A DNA stretch of 64,000 nucleotides from Nocardia vinacea. Lineage in GTDB: Bacteria; Actinomycetota; Actinomycetes; Mycobacteriales; Mycobacteriaceae. How positions within the stretch are numbered: position 1 is the stretch's first letter; every line of letters begins with the position of its first letter. The stretch lies in contig NZ_CP109149.1 in assembly GCF_035920345.1 (NCBI RefSeq), positions 7,440,001 to 7,504,000 of the forward strand. The letters run 5' to 3'. This document shows, piece by piece, positions 26,279 to 33,250 of the stretch. The notes below the pieces were generated by a model. The model did not search any database, was not told the origin of the DNA, and was given only the letters and a program-made list of their open reading frames with translations. The translations under genes were made by a program, and so were the position numbers.

Positions 26279-27028
26279 TCAGCGACTACGAGATATGGCC
26301 TGCCGCAGGATCAATGGCAGCTGGGTGGCCCGCTCGACGGCGAAGGTACGGCGAGCCGAGGCGTGCCAGGAGCGATCGAAGAGTTGTTTGGCTCCCGCGA
26401 CGGCGTGCGGGGAGCGAATGGCGATGCGATCGGCGAGCTTTTCCGCCGCCGCGACCGGGTCCGCGGTCACCTCGGTGACCAGGCCGATCCGCTCGGCGTA
26501 TGCGGCGTCGACGATATCGGCGGTCATGGTCAGCAGCAGCGCCTTGTCGACGCCGATCAGCCGGGACAGCGTCGCCGCGCCGGTCATATCCGGGACCAGA
26601 CCGTACTTGGCTTCCATTACCGAGAATTCGGCGTCGGGGCTGGCTAAGCGGACGTCGGCGGCCAGCGCGATCTGCAGCCCGCCGCCGTAGCAGTGGCCGT
26701 GTATCGCGGCGATCACCGGCACCGATAGCCGACGCCAAGCCCAGCAGGCTTCCTGGAAGGTATTGGTGCCGCGCCAAGGCAGCGGGATGAAGCCGCGAAT
26801 GACGGCCAGCGGATCGCGGCTCGTCCCCGCGATATCGAGGCCGCTGCTGAAACTCGGACCGTTGCCGGACAGGATGACCGCGCGGACTTCCTTGTGATCT
26901 GCGACGGTATGCGCGGTCGTGATGAGATCGCGCAGCATCTCGATGGTCAGGCCGTTGTGCTTATCCGGCCGGTCCAGCGTGACGTAGGCGCGGTCGTCGA
27001 CGAACCGCAGCGCGATATTCGAGGTCAT
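26279..27028 (-). CDS. enoyl-CoA hydratase/isomerase family protein (crotonase)
   Basis: A 249-residue crotonase. Seen: NGPSFSSGLDIAGT and IHGHCYGGGLQIALAADVRL, the two oxyanion-hole segments, and EAKYGLVPDMTGAATLSRLIG. The usual second catalytic acid at the end of the latter is an Asp in PDM. It acts on acyl-CoA in the cytosol and is divergent from the thiolase-like gene, sharing the palindromic operator at 27104-27125. ATG at 27028 overlaps nothing else. It could be a hydratase or an isomerase; sequence alone does not tell. Confidence 0.85.
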   Translation of the reverse strand: MTSNIALRFVDDRAYVTLDRPDKHNGLTIEMLRDLITTAHTVADHKEVRAVILSGNGPSFSSGLDIAGTSRDPLAVIRGFIPLPWRGTNTFQEACWAWRRLSVPVIAAIHGHCYGGGLQIALAADVRLASPDAEFSVMEAKYGLVPDMTGAATLSRLIGVDKALLLTMTADIVDAAYAERIGLVTEVTADPVAAAEKLADRIAIRSPHAVAGAKQLFDRSWHASARRTFAVERATQLPLILRQAISRSR

Positions 27029-27103
27029 TCCTGGATCTTACCCGCGAGTCAGTTACCGGGCCATTGCTTGGGCGCATGCGCGTTTGTTCTAATCGAACGC
27101 AAG

Positions 27104-27125
27104 TTACCGTCAACATTGACGGTAA
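27104..27125. promoter_or_regulatory. perfect palindromic operator of the crotonase/thiolase-like cassette
   Basis: TTACCGTCAA, a CA spacer, then its exact complement, 15 bases before the thiolase-like ATG and 76 bases before the divergent crotonase ATG. The TetR protein encoded at 29489-30136 in the same cassette is the likely binder. Confidence 0.7.
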
Positions 27126-27139
27126 AGAGTGGAGGAACC

Positions 27140-28672
27140 ATGCTGCCACCCGGATTGGATCCGCGCACGCCGGTACTCGTCGGCGTCGGACAGGTCGTGC
27201 ACCGCAGCGGCGAGCCCGGTCCGTCCGGACCGGTCGAACTCGCCGCCGAATCGCTACGCTGCGCGGGCGCCGATAGCGGCACCGGGGATCGGCTATTGCG
27301 CTCGGCCGATCTGATCGCGGCCGCGGCCCCGGTCAGCAGGCCGTATCCGGATCTCGGCGCGTTGGTCGCGGCGGAACTGGGCGCCGTGCCGAAGCGCACG
27401 CTGCAATCCGCGCGATTCGGCGGTGACGCGCCGCAGCGCCTGGTCAATACCGTCGCGCAGGCCATCGTCGACGGAGGGTGCGAGGTCGCGCTGATCACCG
27501 GGGCCGAATCGGTCGCATCCTGGAATGGGGCCACCCGCATCGGCGCCGCGCTCGACTGGCCCGAGCAGGGCGAGGATGTTCGGCCGACCGAGATCATCGG
27601 CACCGAACGCGGACCCAATACCGAGATGGAGACCGCGGCGGGACTGTGGGGGCCGATCTATTTCTATGCGCTGATGGAGACCGCGCTGCGCGGACGGCTC
27701 GGCCTGAGCGAGGCCGCGCATCGCGAGCGCATCGGCGGACTGTGGTCGCGGCTCTCGGCGGTGGCGGCCCAGAATCCGTATGCGTGGCAGCCCGCCGAAC
27801 AGTCGATCGAGGATCTGGTGACGCCGTCGCGCGCGAATCGCATGGTGTCGTCGCCGTATCCGAAGTTGCTCGTCGCGAATCTGTCCGTGGATCAGGGAGC
27901 GGGACTGATCCTGTGCAGTGCGGCGGCGGCCGATGCCGCGGGCGTGCCGAGGGACCGCTGGGTGTTTCCGCACGGTGGGGCGAACGCCACCGACGAGTGG
28001 TTCGTCTCCGAACGTGCGGAGATGTCCAGTTCACCGGCCATCGCTGCGGCCGGGCGGGCCGCACTGTCGGGTGCGGGTATCGGCATCGACGATGTCGCGC
28101 ATATCGACCTGTACTCGTGCTTCCCGGTCGCCGTGCAGGTCGCGGCCGAGGCGCTGGGGCTGCCGATCGAGGATCCGGCGCGGCCGCTGTCGGTCACCGG
28201 CGGACTCACCTTCGCGGGCGGCCCTGGCAACAACTACGCGACCCATTCGATCGCGACGCTGGCCGGTCGGCTGCGGGATGACCCATCGGCCTACGGCCTG
28301 GCGAGCGCACTCGGCTGGTACATCACCAAGCATGCCATCGGCGTCTACTCCGCTCGACCGCCCGCGCGACTCTTCCATGCCGACGAACCGGAAGTGCCTG
28401 TGGCACGGCGCGATACGGCGCCCGGCTACACCGGACCGGCCACCGTCGAGGCTTACACCGTCGCCTATCGCAAGGGCCCCGCGCCCGAACACGCCGACGA
28501 ACCCGAGGCCGTGGTGATCAGCGCGTTGACTCCGACCGGTGCCCGCATACTGATTCGAGCGTCCGATTCGGAAACCGTCGCGGCGTTCACCGACGGCGAC
28601 CCGATCGGCACGGAGGCCGATGTGACCGCCGCCGATAGGCTCACCTTGCTCACCGAGAGGACCGTCAAATGA
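27140..28672 (+). CDS. thiolase-like protein without the nucleophile cysteine
   Basis: A 510-residue protein with an N-terminal thiolase-like fold (VLVGVGQVVHRSGEPGP) and a C-terminal OB-like region (about residues 430-510, APGYTGPATVEAYTVAY), commonly annotated acetyl-CoA acetyltransferase. The stretch where thiolases carry Cys (CASG) reads RFGGDAPQRLVNTV, and the His motif GHP/EAF is DLYSCFPVAVQV, so the classical Cys-His pair is lost. The GGAGGAACC site fixes the ATG at 27140. It heads an operon whose second gene overlaps it by ATGA. An aldolase or scaffold role, as in Ltp-type proteins, is possible. Confidence 0.8.
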   Translation: MLPPGLDPRTPVLVGVGQVVHRSGEPGPSGPVELAAESLRCAGADSGTGDRLLRSADLIAAAAPVSRPYPDLGALVAAELGAVPKRTLQSARFGGDAPQRLVNTVAQAIVDGGCEVALITGAESVASWNGATRIGAALDWPEQGEDVRPTEIIGTERGPNTEMETAAGLWGPIYFYALMETALRGRLGLSEAAHRERIGGLWSRLSAVAAQNPYAWQPAEQSIEDLVTPSRANRMVSSPYPKLLVANLSVDQGAGLILCSAAAADAAGVPRDRWVFPHGGANATDEWFVSERAEMSSSPAIAAAGRAALSGAGIGIDDVAHIDLYSCFPVAVQVAAEALGLPIEDPARPLSVTGGLTFAGGPGNNYATHSIATLAGRLRDDPSAYGLASALGWYITKHAIGVYSARPPARLFHADEPEVPVARRDTAPGYTGPATVEAYTVAYRKGPAPEHADEPEAVVISALTPTGARILIRASDSETVAAFTDGDPIGTEADVTAADRLTLLTERTVK

Positions 28673-29484
28673 ATGCATCGCACAGCGACTCCATGAGGGG
28701 TGGTGGCCGGGAGGCGGGTGGGCCCGATCTCGTGCTGGTCGAAAAGCGCGACGCGATAACGCTGTTGACCGTCAACCGTCCGGAAGCCCGCAACGCCATC
28801 AATTTGGCTACCGCACAGGCCATCGAGGCGGCGGTCGACGAATTCGAGGCCGACGATGCCGCGCGCGTGCTCGTGCTCACCGGTGCGGGCGGAACCTTCA
28901 GTGCCGGAATGGATCTCGTCGCGGCATCGAAGGGGGAGATGCCGATAACCCCCAAGCGTGGTCCGCTGGGCATGGCCGCGAAACCGCCTGTCAAGCCGAT
29001 GATTTCGGCCGTAGAAGGTTTCGCGCTGGCCGGTGGTTTCGAACTCGCGCTCTCCGGTGATCTCATTGTCGCCGCGAAAAATGCCCAGTTCGGTATTCCG
29101 GAGGTCAAGCGCGGTCTGGTCGCCGCGGGCGGCGGCGTACTGCGGCTGACCCAGCGGCTGCCGCGTCCCATGGCCGCGGAGCTGGCGCTCACCGGTGGTC
29201 GCATCGATGCCGAACGGCTCTACCAGCTCGGACTGGTCAACCGGGTCACCGAACCCGGTGCGGCACTGGACGGTGCGTTGGCCCTGGCGGCTGAAATCGT
29301 CGCGGCCGCACCGCTTTCGGTGGCGGCGAGTAAGCGGATCATCGACGAATCGCCGGATTGGTCCGTCGCGGAGGGTTTCGCCAAGCAGGGCGAAATCGCG
29401 CTGCCCGCGCTGTTCTCCAAGGATGCCGCCGAGGGTGCGCTCGCCTTCGCGCAGAAGCGCGAACCCCAGTGGCAGGGACGCTGA
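28669..29484 (+). CDS. enoyl-CoA hydratase family protein
   Basis: A 271-residue crotonase with a 20-residue N-terminal extension. Seen: TVNRPEARNAINLATAQAIE, GAGGTFSAGMDLVA (oxyanion hole), VEGFALAGGFELALSGDLIVA and FGIPEVKRGLVAAGGGVLRL with the Glu at the hydratase position. Its ATG overlaps the previous stop codon (ATGA), so the pair is translationally coupled. It acts on CoA thioesters, perhaps together with the thiolase-like product. The tetR gene follows 4 bases later. Confidence 0.88.
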   Translation: MNASHSDSMRGGGREAGGPDLVLVEKRDAITLLTVNRPEARNAINLATAQAIEAAVDEFEADDAARVLVLTGAGGTFSAGMDLVAASKGEMPITPKRGPLGMAAKPPVKPMISAVEGFALAGGFELALSGDLIVAAKNAQFGIPEVKRGLVAAGGGVLRLTQRLPRPMAAELALTGGRIDAERLYQLGLVNRVTEPGAALDGALALAAEIVAAAPLSVAASKRIIDESPDWSVAEGFAKQGEIALPALFSKDAAEGALAFAQKREPQWQGR

Positions 29485-29488
29485 TCCG

Positions 29489-30136
29489 ATGCCCGAACGC
29501 GTCCGGGAGACGCAGGCGCAGCGGCGCTCGCGCATGCGCACGCGGCTCCTGGACGCCGCGGTGGAGAGTCTGGTCGAGGTCGGCTACGCGGGTACCACCA
29601 CGCTCGAGGTGCAGAAACGGGCCGGGGTTCCGCGCGGCACATTGCAACACCACTTCCCGACCAAGGCAGACCTGCTCGCCGGTGCCGTAGAACATCTGGC
29701 CGAGCGTCGATTATCCCAGCTGGCAAGGGAATTCGAGGCGATCGCGGCCGATGCCGATCGCCTCGAAACGGCGGTCGAGCTGACCATGCGCATGTTCACC
29801 GGGCCGTCATTCTGGGCGGCGCTGGAGATGTGGGTCGCCGCGCGCACCGATCCGGAACTGCTCGCGGCCTTCCTGCCGTTGGAGTATCGACTATTCGACC
29901 TGATGCACAACAGCATTCGCGACATCTTCCGTCAGGAATTCCCGGACGATCCGCGCGTGCCGACCATTACCGAATTCACCATCGAGATCATGACCGGCCT
30001 CGCCATGCGTGTGCTGCTCACCGGCGATCTGGACCGGAACCGAATCCTGCAGCACCGCTGGGGAAATGCGGTCCGGATCCTGCTCGGCGAGGCGGATCCG
30101 GCAACGCTGACGCGAGCGGTCAGGGACGTGGGCTGA
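29489..30136 (+). CDS. TetR-family regulator of the lipid cassette
   Basis: A 215-residue regulator: RMRTRLLDAAVESLVEVGYAGTTTLEVQKRAGVPRGTLQHHFPTKADLL is the helix-turn-helix, followed by a ligand domain with many Met/Leu. It lies third in the operon (thiolase-like, crotonase, tetR), with start ATG at 29489 four bases after the preceding stop. The cassette's perfect 22-base palindrome at 27104-27125 is its natural target. Its 3' end overlaps the convergent hydrolase gene by 17 bases. The ligand is likely an acyl-CoA, inferred only from context. Confidence 0.88.
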   Translation: MPERVRETQAQRRSRMRTRLLDAAVESLVEVGYAGTTTLEVQKRAGVPRGTLQHHFPTKADLLAGAVEHLAERRLSQLAREFEAIAADADRLETAVELTMRMFTGPSFWAALEMWVAARTDPELLAAFLPLEYRLFDLMHNSIRDIFRQEFPDDPRVPTITEFTIEIMTGLAMRVLLTGDLDRNRILQHRWGNAVRILLGEADPATLTRAVRDVG

Positions 30137-30908
30137 TGGTGTCGAGCAGAACCTGCGCGCAGCCGGCCGGATCGTCGAAGAACGGGGTGTGGCCGCTGCC
30201 GTGCAGCGTGACGTGGCGGGCATTGGGCAGTACGGCACGTGCCTTCCTGCTCTGGGTGACGTAGGTCAGCAGGATATCCCGGTTGCCCCAGGCGATGGTG
30301 ACGGGAATGTCGGCCAGCGCACCGATTTCGTGGAATTTCGCATCGGTGAAGGAAGCGAGGGCAGGCTCGAAGCCGGGTGCGTCGGCCGCGTCGGCGGCGG
30401 TGTCGATGGCCACCTGTGGATCGAGCGCCCACGGCTTGCCGAAGATCAACGTCAGGAATGTGGTGCGGCCTGCGGCGGTGCCCAGCACGTCGGGCAGCCA
30501 CCGACGCAGGACCCGGGCGAGTTGGCGGGATCTGCCGAGCGACTGTTGGCACCACACGCGGCCCGGGGTGTCCCAGAATCCGATCGGCGAAAAGGCCGTG
30601 ACCGAGCGGGCCGCCCCCCGTGCGCCGAGGTTCAGGCTGATCAGTCCGCCCATCGAATTGCCCGCCAGGTGCGGGCGCTCGATGCCCTGTTCGCGGAGGA
30701 AGTCGGCGAGCGCTTCGGTGAGGGTGTCGACGGTGGTGTGCTCGATCGGCGCGGACCCCGCGAAGCCGGGCAGATCGACGGCGATGACGTCGAAGGATTC
30801 GGCGAGGGTGCCGATGATCGGCTCCCACACCTGCCAGCGGCTGCCTACGCCGTGCACCAGGACCAGCGGTTCCCCCGCTCCCACCCGGTGGTGGTTCAAC
30901 GTCGTCAT
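30120..30908 (-). CDS. alpha/beta hydrolase
   Basis: A 262-residue hydrolase. Seen: LVLVHGVGSRWQVWEPI (HG oxyanion), DLPGFAGSAPI, GNSMGGLISLNLG with nucleophile Ser, WGNRDILLTY with Asp and HGSGHTPFFDDP with His, so the full triad is present. Ester or lactone substrate unknown. I start at the ATG at 30908, where the domain begins. Convergent with tetR with 17 bases shared between the coding ends. Confidence 0.88.
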   Translation of the reverse strand: MTTLNHHRVGAGEPLVLVHGVGSRWQVWEPIIGTLAESFDVIAVDLPGFAGSAPIEHTTVDTLTEALADFLREQGIERPHLAGNSMGGLISLNLGARGAARSVTAFSPIGFWDTPGRVWCQQSLGRSRQLARVLRRWLPDVLGTAAGRTTFLTLIFGKPWALDPQVAIDTAADAADAPGFEPALASFTDAKFHEIGALADIPVTIAWGNRDILLTYVTQSRKARAVLPNARHVTLHGSGHTPFFDDPAGCAQVLLDTISPRP

Positions 30909-31013
30909 ATCTGTGACCGTACAGCGATTCGCAGCCGTCGGACCGAGATTTCCGGCCACGACCGGACCAGATTTCCGCTGGCAGTCGGCCGAAACGCCGG
31001 TACGATAAATGGT

Positions 31014-31238
31014 ATGGCAACGCGTAAGGTCACCCTTTCGCTGGACGAGGCATCCTGGGCCTTCGCCGAACAGGCGGCGGCCCGCGCGGGGATGTCGCCC
31101 TCGGCGTGGATATCGAAGGCAGCGCGCCGCGAGGCCGTGCGGACCGGTGTCGGTCCGGCACCCGACGTGACAGCCCTGGCCGCGGCGGACGAAGCGGAGC
31201 TGGCCGCCGCCGAGGAGGCGATGCGTGCGCAGGGGTGA
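31014..31238 (+). CDS. antitoxin, ribbon-helix-helix type
   Basis: A 74-residue protein: RKVTLSLDEASWAFAEQAAARAGMSPSAWISKAARREA is the beta strand and two helices of a ribbon-helix-helix DNA-binding antitoxin, followed by an Ala/Glu-rich C-terminal helix that would wrap the toxin. The stop overlaps the toxin start by 14 bases. Typical two-gene type II toxin-antitoxin arrangement. ATG at 31014 is preceded by GATAAATGGT, a poor ribosome site. Confidence 0.75.
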   Translation: MATRKVTLSLDEASWAFAEQAAARAGMSPSAWISKAARREAVRTGVGPAPDVTALAAADEAELAAAEEAMRAQG

Positions 31239-31521
31239 AATGTGGCTCTATCACCCACACGGTTCGCCGCGGCGCCGTACCGTCGTGCTCATCAGCAGTG
31301 ATGGCATCAATGAATCACCGAGGCAGTGGCTGATCGCCGCCGAGGTCGTCGACGAGGATCCGCAGGACATTCTGGCTGTGCCGGTCAAGCGGCACGGTTG
31401 GGTGCATGCCGGGAATATCGGTCGAATCTATCGCGGCTGGCTGGCCGAGCCCATCGATGAGATGGAAACGGATGCGCTGGATCGGTTGGATACCGCATTG
31501 CGCGCGGCCATGGACCTTTAA
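31225..31521 (+). CDS. PemK/MazF-like toxin
   Basis: A 98-residue toxin candidate: MRRGEMWLYHPHG then RRRTVVLISSDGIN match the start of PemK/MazF endoribonucleases (xGExW..., R-x-VVL-x-S), and DILAVPVKRHG resembles the core strand. GTG at 31225, within the antitoxin, is preceded by GAGGAGG. It would cleave RNA when free of antitoxin. C-terminal helices (DALDRLDTALRAAM) are standard. I cannot identify the cleavage target. It is a short, compact member of the family. Confidence 0.7.
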   Translation: MRRGEMWLYHPHGSPRRRTVVLISSDGINESPRQWLIAAEVVDEDPQDILAVPVKRHGWVHAGNIGRIYRGWLAEPIDEMETDALDRLDTALRAAMDL

Positions 31522-31636
31522 CCCACTTCCTGATTGGGAAGCCGATCGCTCGGCTACCGCTAGGCGTCGTACGGCATTATCGTTGCGGCGCCACCGCGGT
31601 GGCCGTAGATACAGACTGAATCGAGAAGAGGAATCA

Positions 31637-31966
31637 GTGCGGACCTTCCTGATCGCCGCAGCGCTGGTCGCGCTGCCGGTACTGGCGGCGTGCGGTAACG
31701 ACAAGGCCGCGGACCAGCCCGCGGTAACCCAAACGGACCTCTCCAAGTCGCTCCAGGACAAGGGACTCAAGGACAAGAGCCTGGCCGACTGTGCCGCCAA
31801 GCTCTATGTGGACCAAGGCATTTCGCAGGAGGGCCTGCGCAAGATGGTCAGCGACGAATACGACGCCAAGGCCGCCGACGCCAATAACTTCGGCATGAGC
31901 CAGTCCGATGCCGACAAGGCCCGCGAGGCCAACACCAAGATCTTCACCGAATGCCGCTCGAAATAA
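31637..31966 (+). CDS. small secreted lipoprotein
   Basis: A 109-residue protein with a signal peptide and lipobox LAAC (Cys at about 19), then a charged, helical mature part: TDLSKSLQDKGLKDKSLADCAAKLYVDQGISQEGLRKMV, and a C-terminal Cys (TECRSK). The two mature Cys could form a disulfide. Start at GTG 31637 after GAGAAGAGG. Not recognised beyond being an actinobacterial small lipoprotein. Sits alone after the toxin-antitoxin pair. Confidence 0.8.
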   Translation: MRTFLIAAALVALPVLAACGNDKAADQPAVTQTDLSKSLQDKGLKDKSLADCAAKLYVDQGISQEGLRKMVSDEYDAKAADANNFGMSQSDADKAREANTKIFTECRSK

Positions 31967-31989
31967 CGGGTTGATCAGCCATTACGCGC

Positions 31990-32520
31990 CCCGACCAGCT
32001 GGTTCGGGGCGCGTTCGGCCGACCGATCAGGCGGCCGGGCAGTGTGTGGACGGTGCCGGAATGGCCAGGTCGATGAGATAGCGGTCGGCCGGATCGCTGG
32101 ATTGCACCGGGTCACCGGTTGAGCGGCCAATGCCTGCAGATCGACGGTCGACCCCGACCAATCGGGGCGGTAAAGCCGTTGTGTCACTTTGATACTCAGA
32201 TCGATCGGGCCCAATGCCCGGTTCGGATTGGCCAAGTCGCGCAGCGTTCCCTGTGCGGCCCGGTCGCGGCTGCGAAATCCCTTGTACAGGAACGAACTTC
32301 GTCGAGCTGACCATCGAGGTCGGGCATATTCGGCCGGTGCGCCGCAAGTCCGCCGTCGCAGCGCAGCAGGGGACTGCGCTGCACCCCACGCGGATCGACG
32401 CTGCTGTCGTGCGGCGGAAGACGATAACGCCGGTCGCCCAGGTGGTGCGCGTTCTCGAGGGCGCCACCCACATCCCTCCGTCGAGCCATCCCCGCACTGA
32501 CACCCCGGTACTGCCGGGGG
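31990..32520 (-). pseudogene. probable decayed gene, frameshifted
   Basis: Protein-like stretches switch frame on the minus strand. One reads ENAHHLGDRRYRLPPHD and later LLRCDGGLAAHRPNMPDLDG; then a second frame reads FRSRDRAAQGTLRDLANP and RALGPIDLSIKVTQRLYRPD; then a third ends DRYLIDLAIPAPSTHCPAA and a stop near 32032. Each piece looks coding but no frame is complete, so I read this as a gene broken by at least two frameshifts. The protein family is not recognised. Alternatively this is just GC-rich non-coding sequence. Confidence 0.35.
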
Positions 32521-32581
32521 GATCCGAACGGGCTGAATCTGCTGGTGGGGAAGGGTTTTGGTGACGGTAGGCGCATAAGAA

Positions 32582-32610
32582 AAGGCTCCCGGCAAGTTGC
32601 CGGGAGCCTT
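32582..32610 (-). terminator. tRNA terminator
   Basis: Perfect 14-bp stem AAGGCTCCCGGCAA and complement with a one-base centre; on the minus strand it is followed by TTCTT. It lies six bases after the tRNA-Gly 3' end. Confidence 0.85.
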
Positions 32611-32615
32611 GTCCG

Positions 32616-32686
32616 AGCCGATGACGGGAATCGAACCCGCGCTGTCTGCTTGGGAAGCAGAAGTTCTACCATTGAACTACATCGGC
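32616..32686 (-). tRNA. tRNA-Gly(CCC)
   Basis: A 71-base cloverleaf: acceptor GCCGATG/CATCGGC, D arm GTTCAATGGTAGAAC, anticodon stem TCTGC/GCAGA with loop TTCCCAA (anticodon CCC, reads GGG), T arm GCGGG-TTCGATT-CCCGT, discriminator T as in glycine tRNAs. CCA is not encoded. Confidence 0.95.
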
Positions 32687-33250
32687 AGACCCCGAAGGGT
32701 ACGTCCGAGACTGTAGCAGAATCGTCCGGTGGCCGGTAAAAGTCCAGGTAGATTTCGCTGGCCCGCTCTGAGGCGGATAGGCGGTGGCAACCCGCCGGTG
32801 GCCACTGGATCGTGGTCGTCACCGACACACCGCCGCGATGCGCAGCGAACTCACCGCGTTCGACACCGATGTGATGAAATATCTCTTCGACACCGATTCG
32901 CCGATTTCGACGAAAAAGCTAATATCGCAATGCGGCTATCGTGTGTTAACAACAGAATAGAATCTATATAGATTTGCCATGTTGTATTGCAATTCGGTCG
33001 TTTTATACATCGGATACATCATCTACGTTTAGGGTATTTAGTCATGGGATCCGGGGGCGAAGGGCCCTGTGTCCCAACGCGTCACATTCTGCCTGTCGAT
33101 GCGCCGTGACTCCCGAAGAAGGGCCGGGAGATTCGCAGGTCGCCACCGCGAATCGGGTGAGAATTTCACGGTGCAGATTCCGGAATGTGGGTATACACGC
33201 GCGAATGATTCGGCTTAGACTGGCCGTGGTCGGGGTTAGAGGAAAGTTCA
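32687..33250 (+). promoter_or_regulatory. leader of the NRPS gene with an AT-rich promoter patch
   Basis: About 560 bases without a gene. Around 32900-33045 base composition turns AT-rich, unlike the rest of the window. TTGTAT (32982-32987) and TATACA (33004-33009), 16 bases apart, look like a sigma70-type promoter, about 240 bases before the NRPS ATG. AGAGGAA at 33240 is the ribosome site. I see no iron box. Confidence 0.4.
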
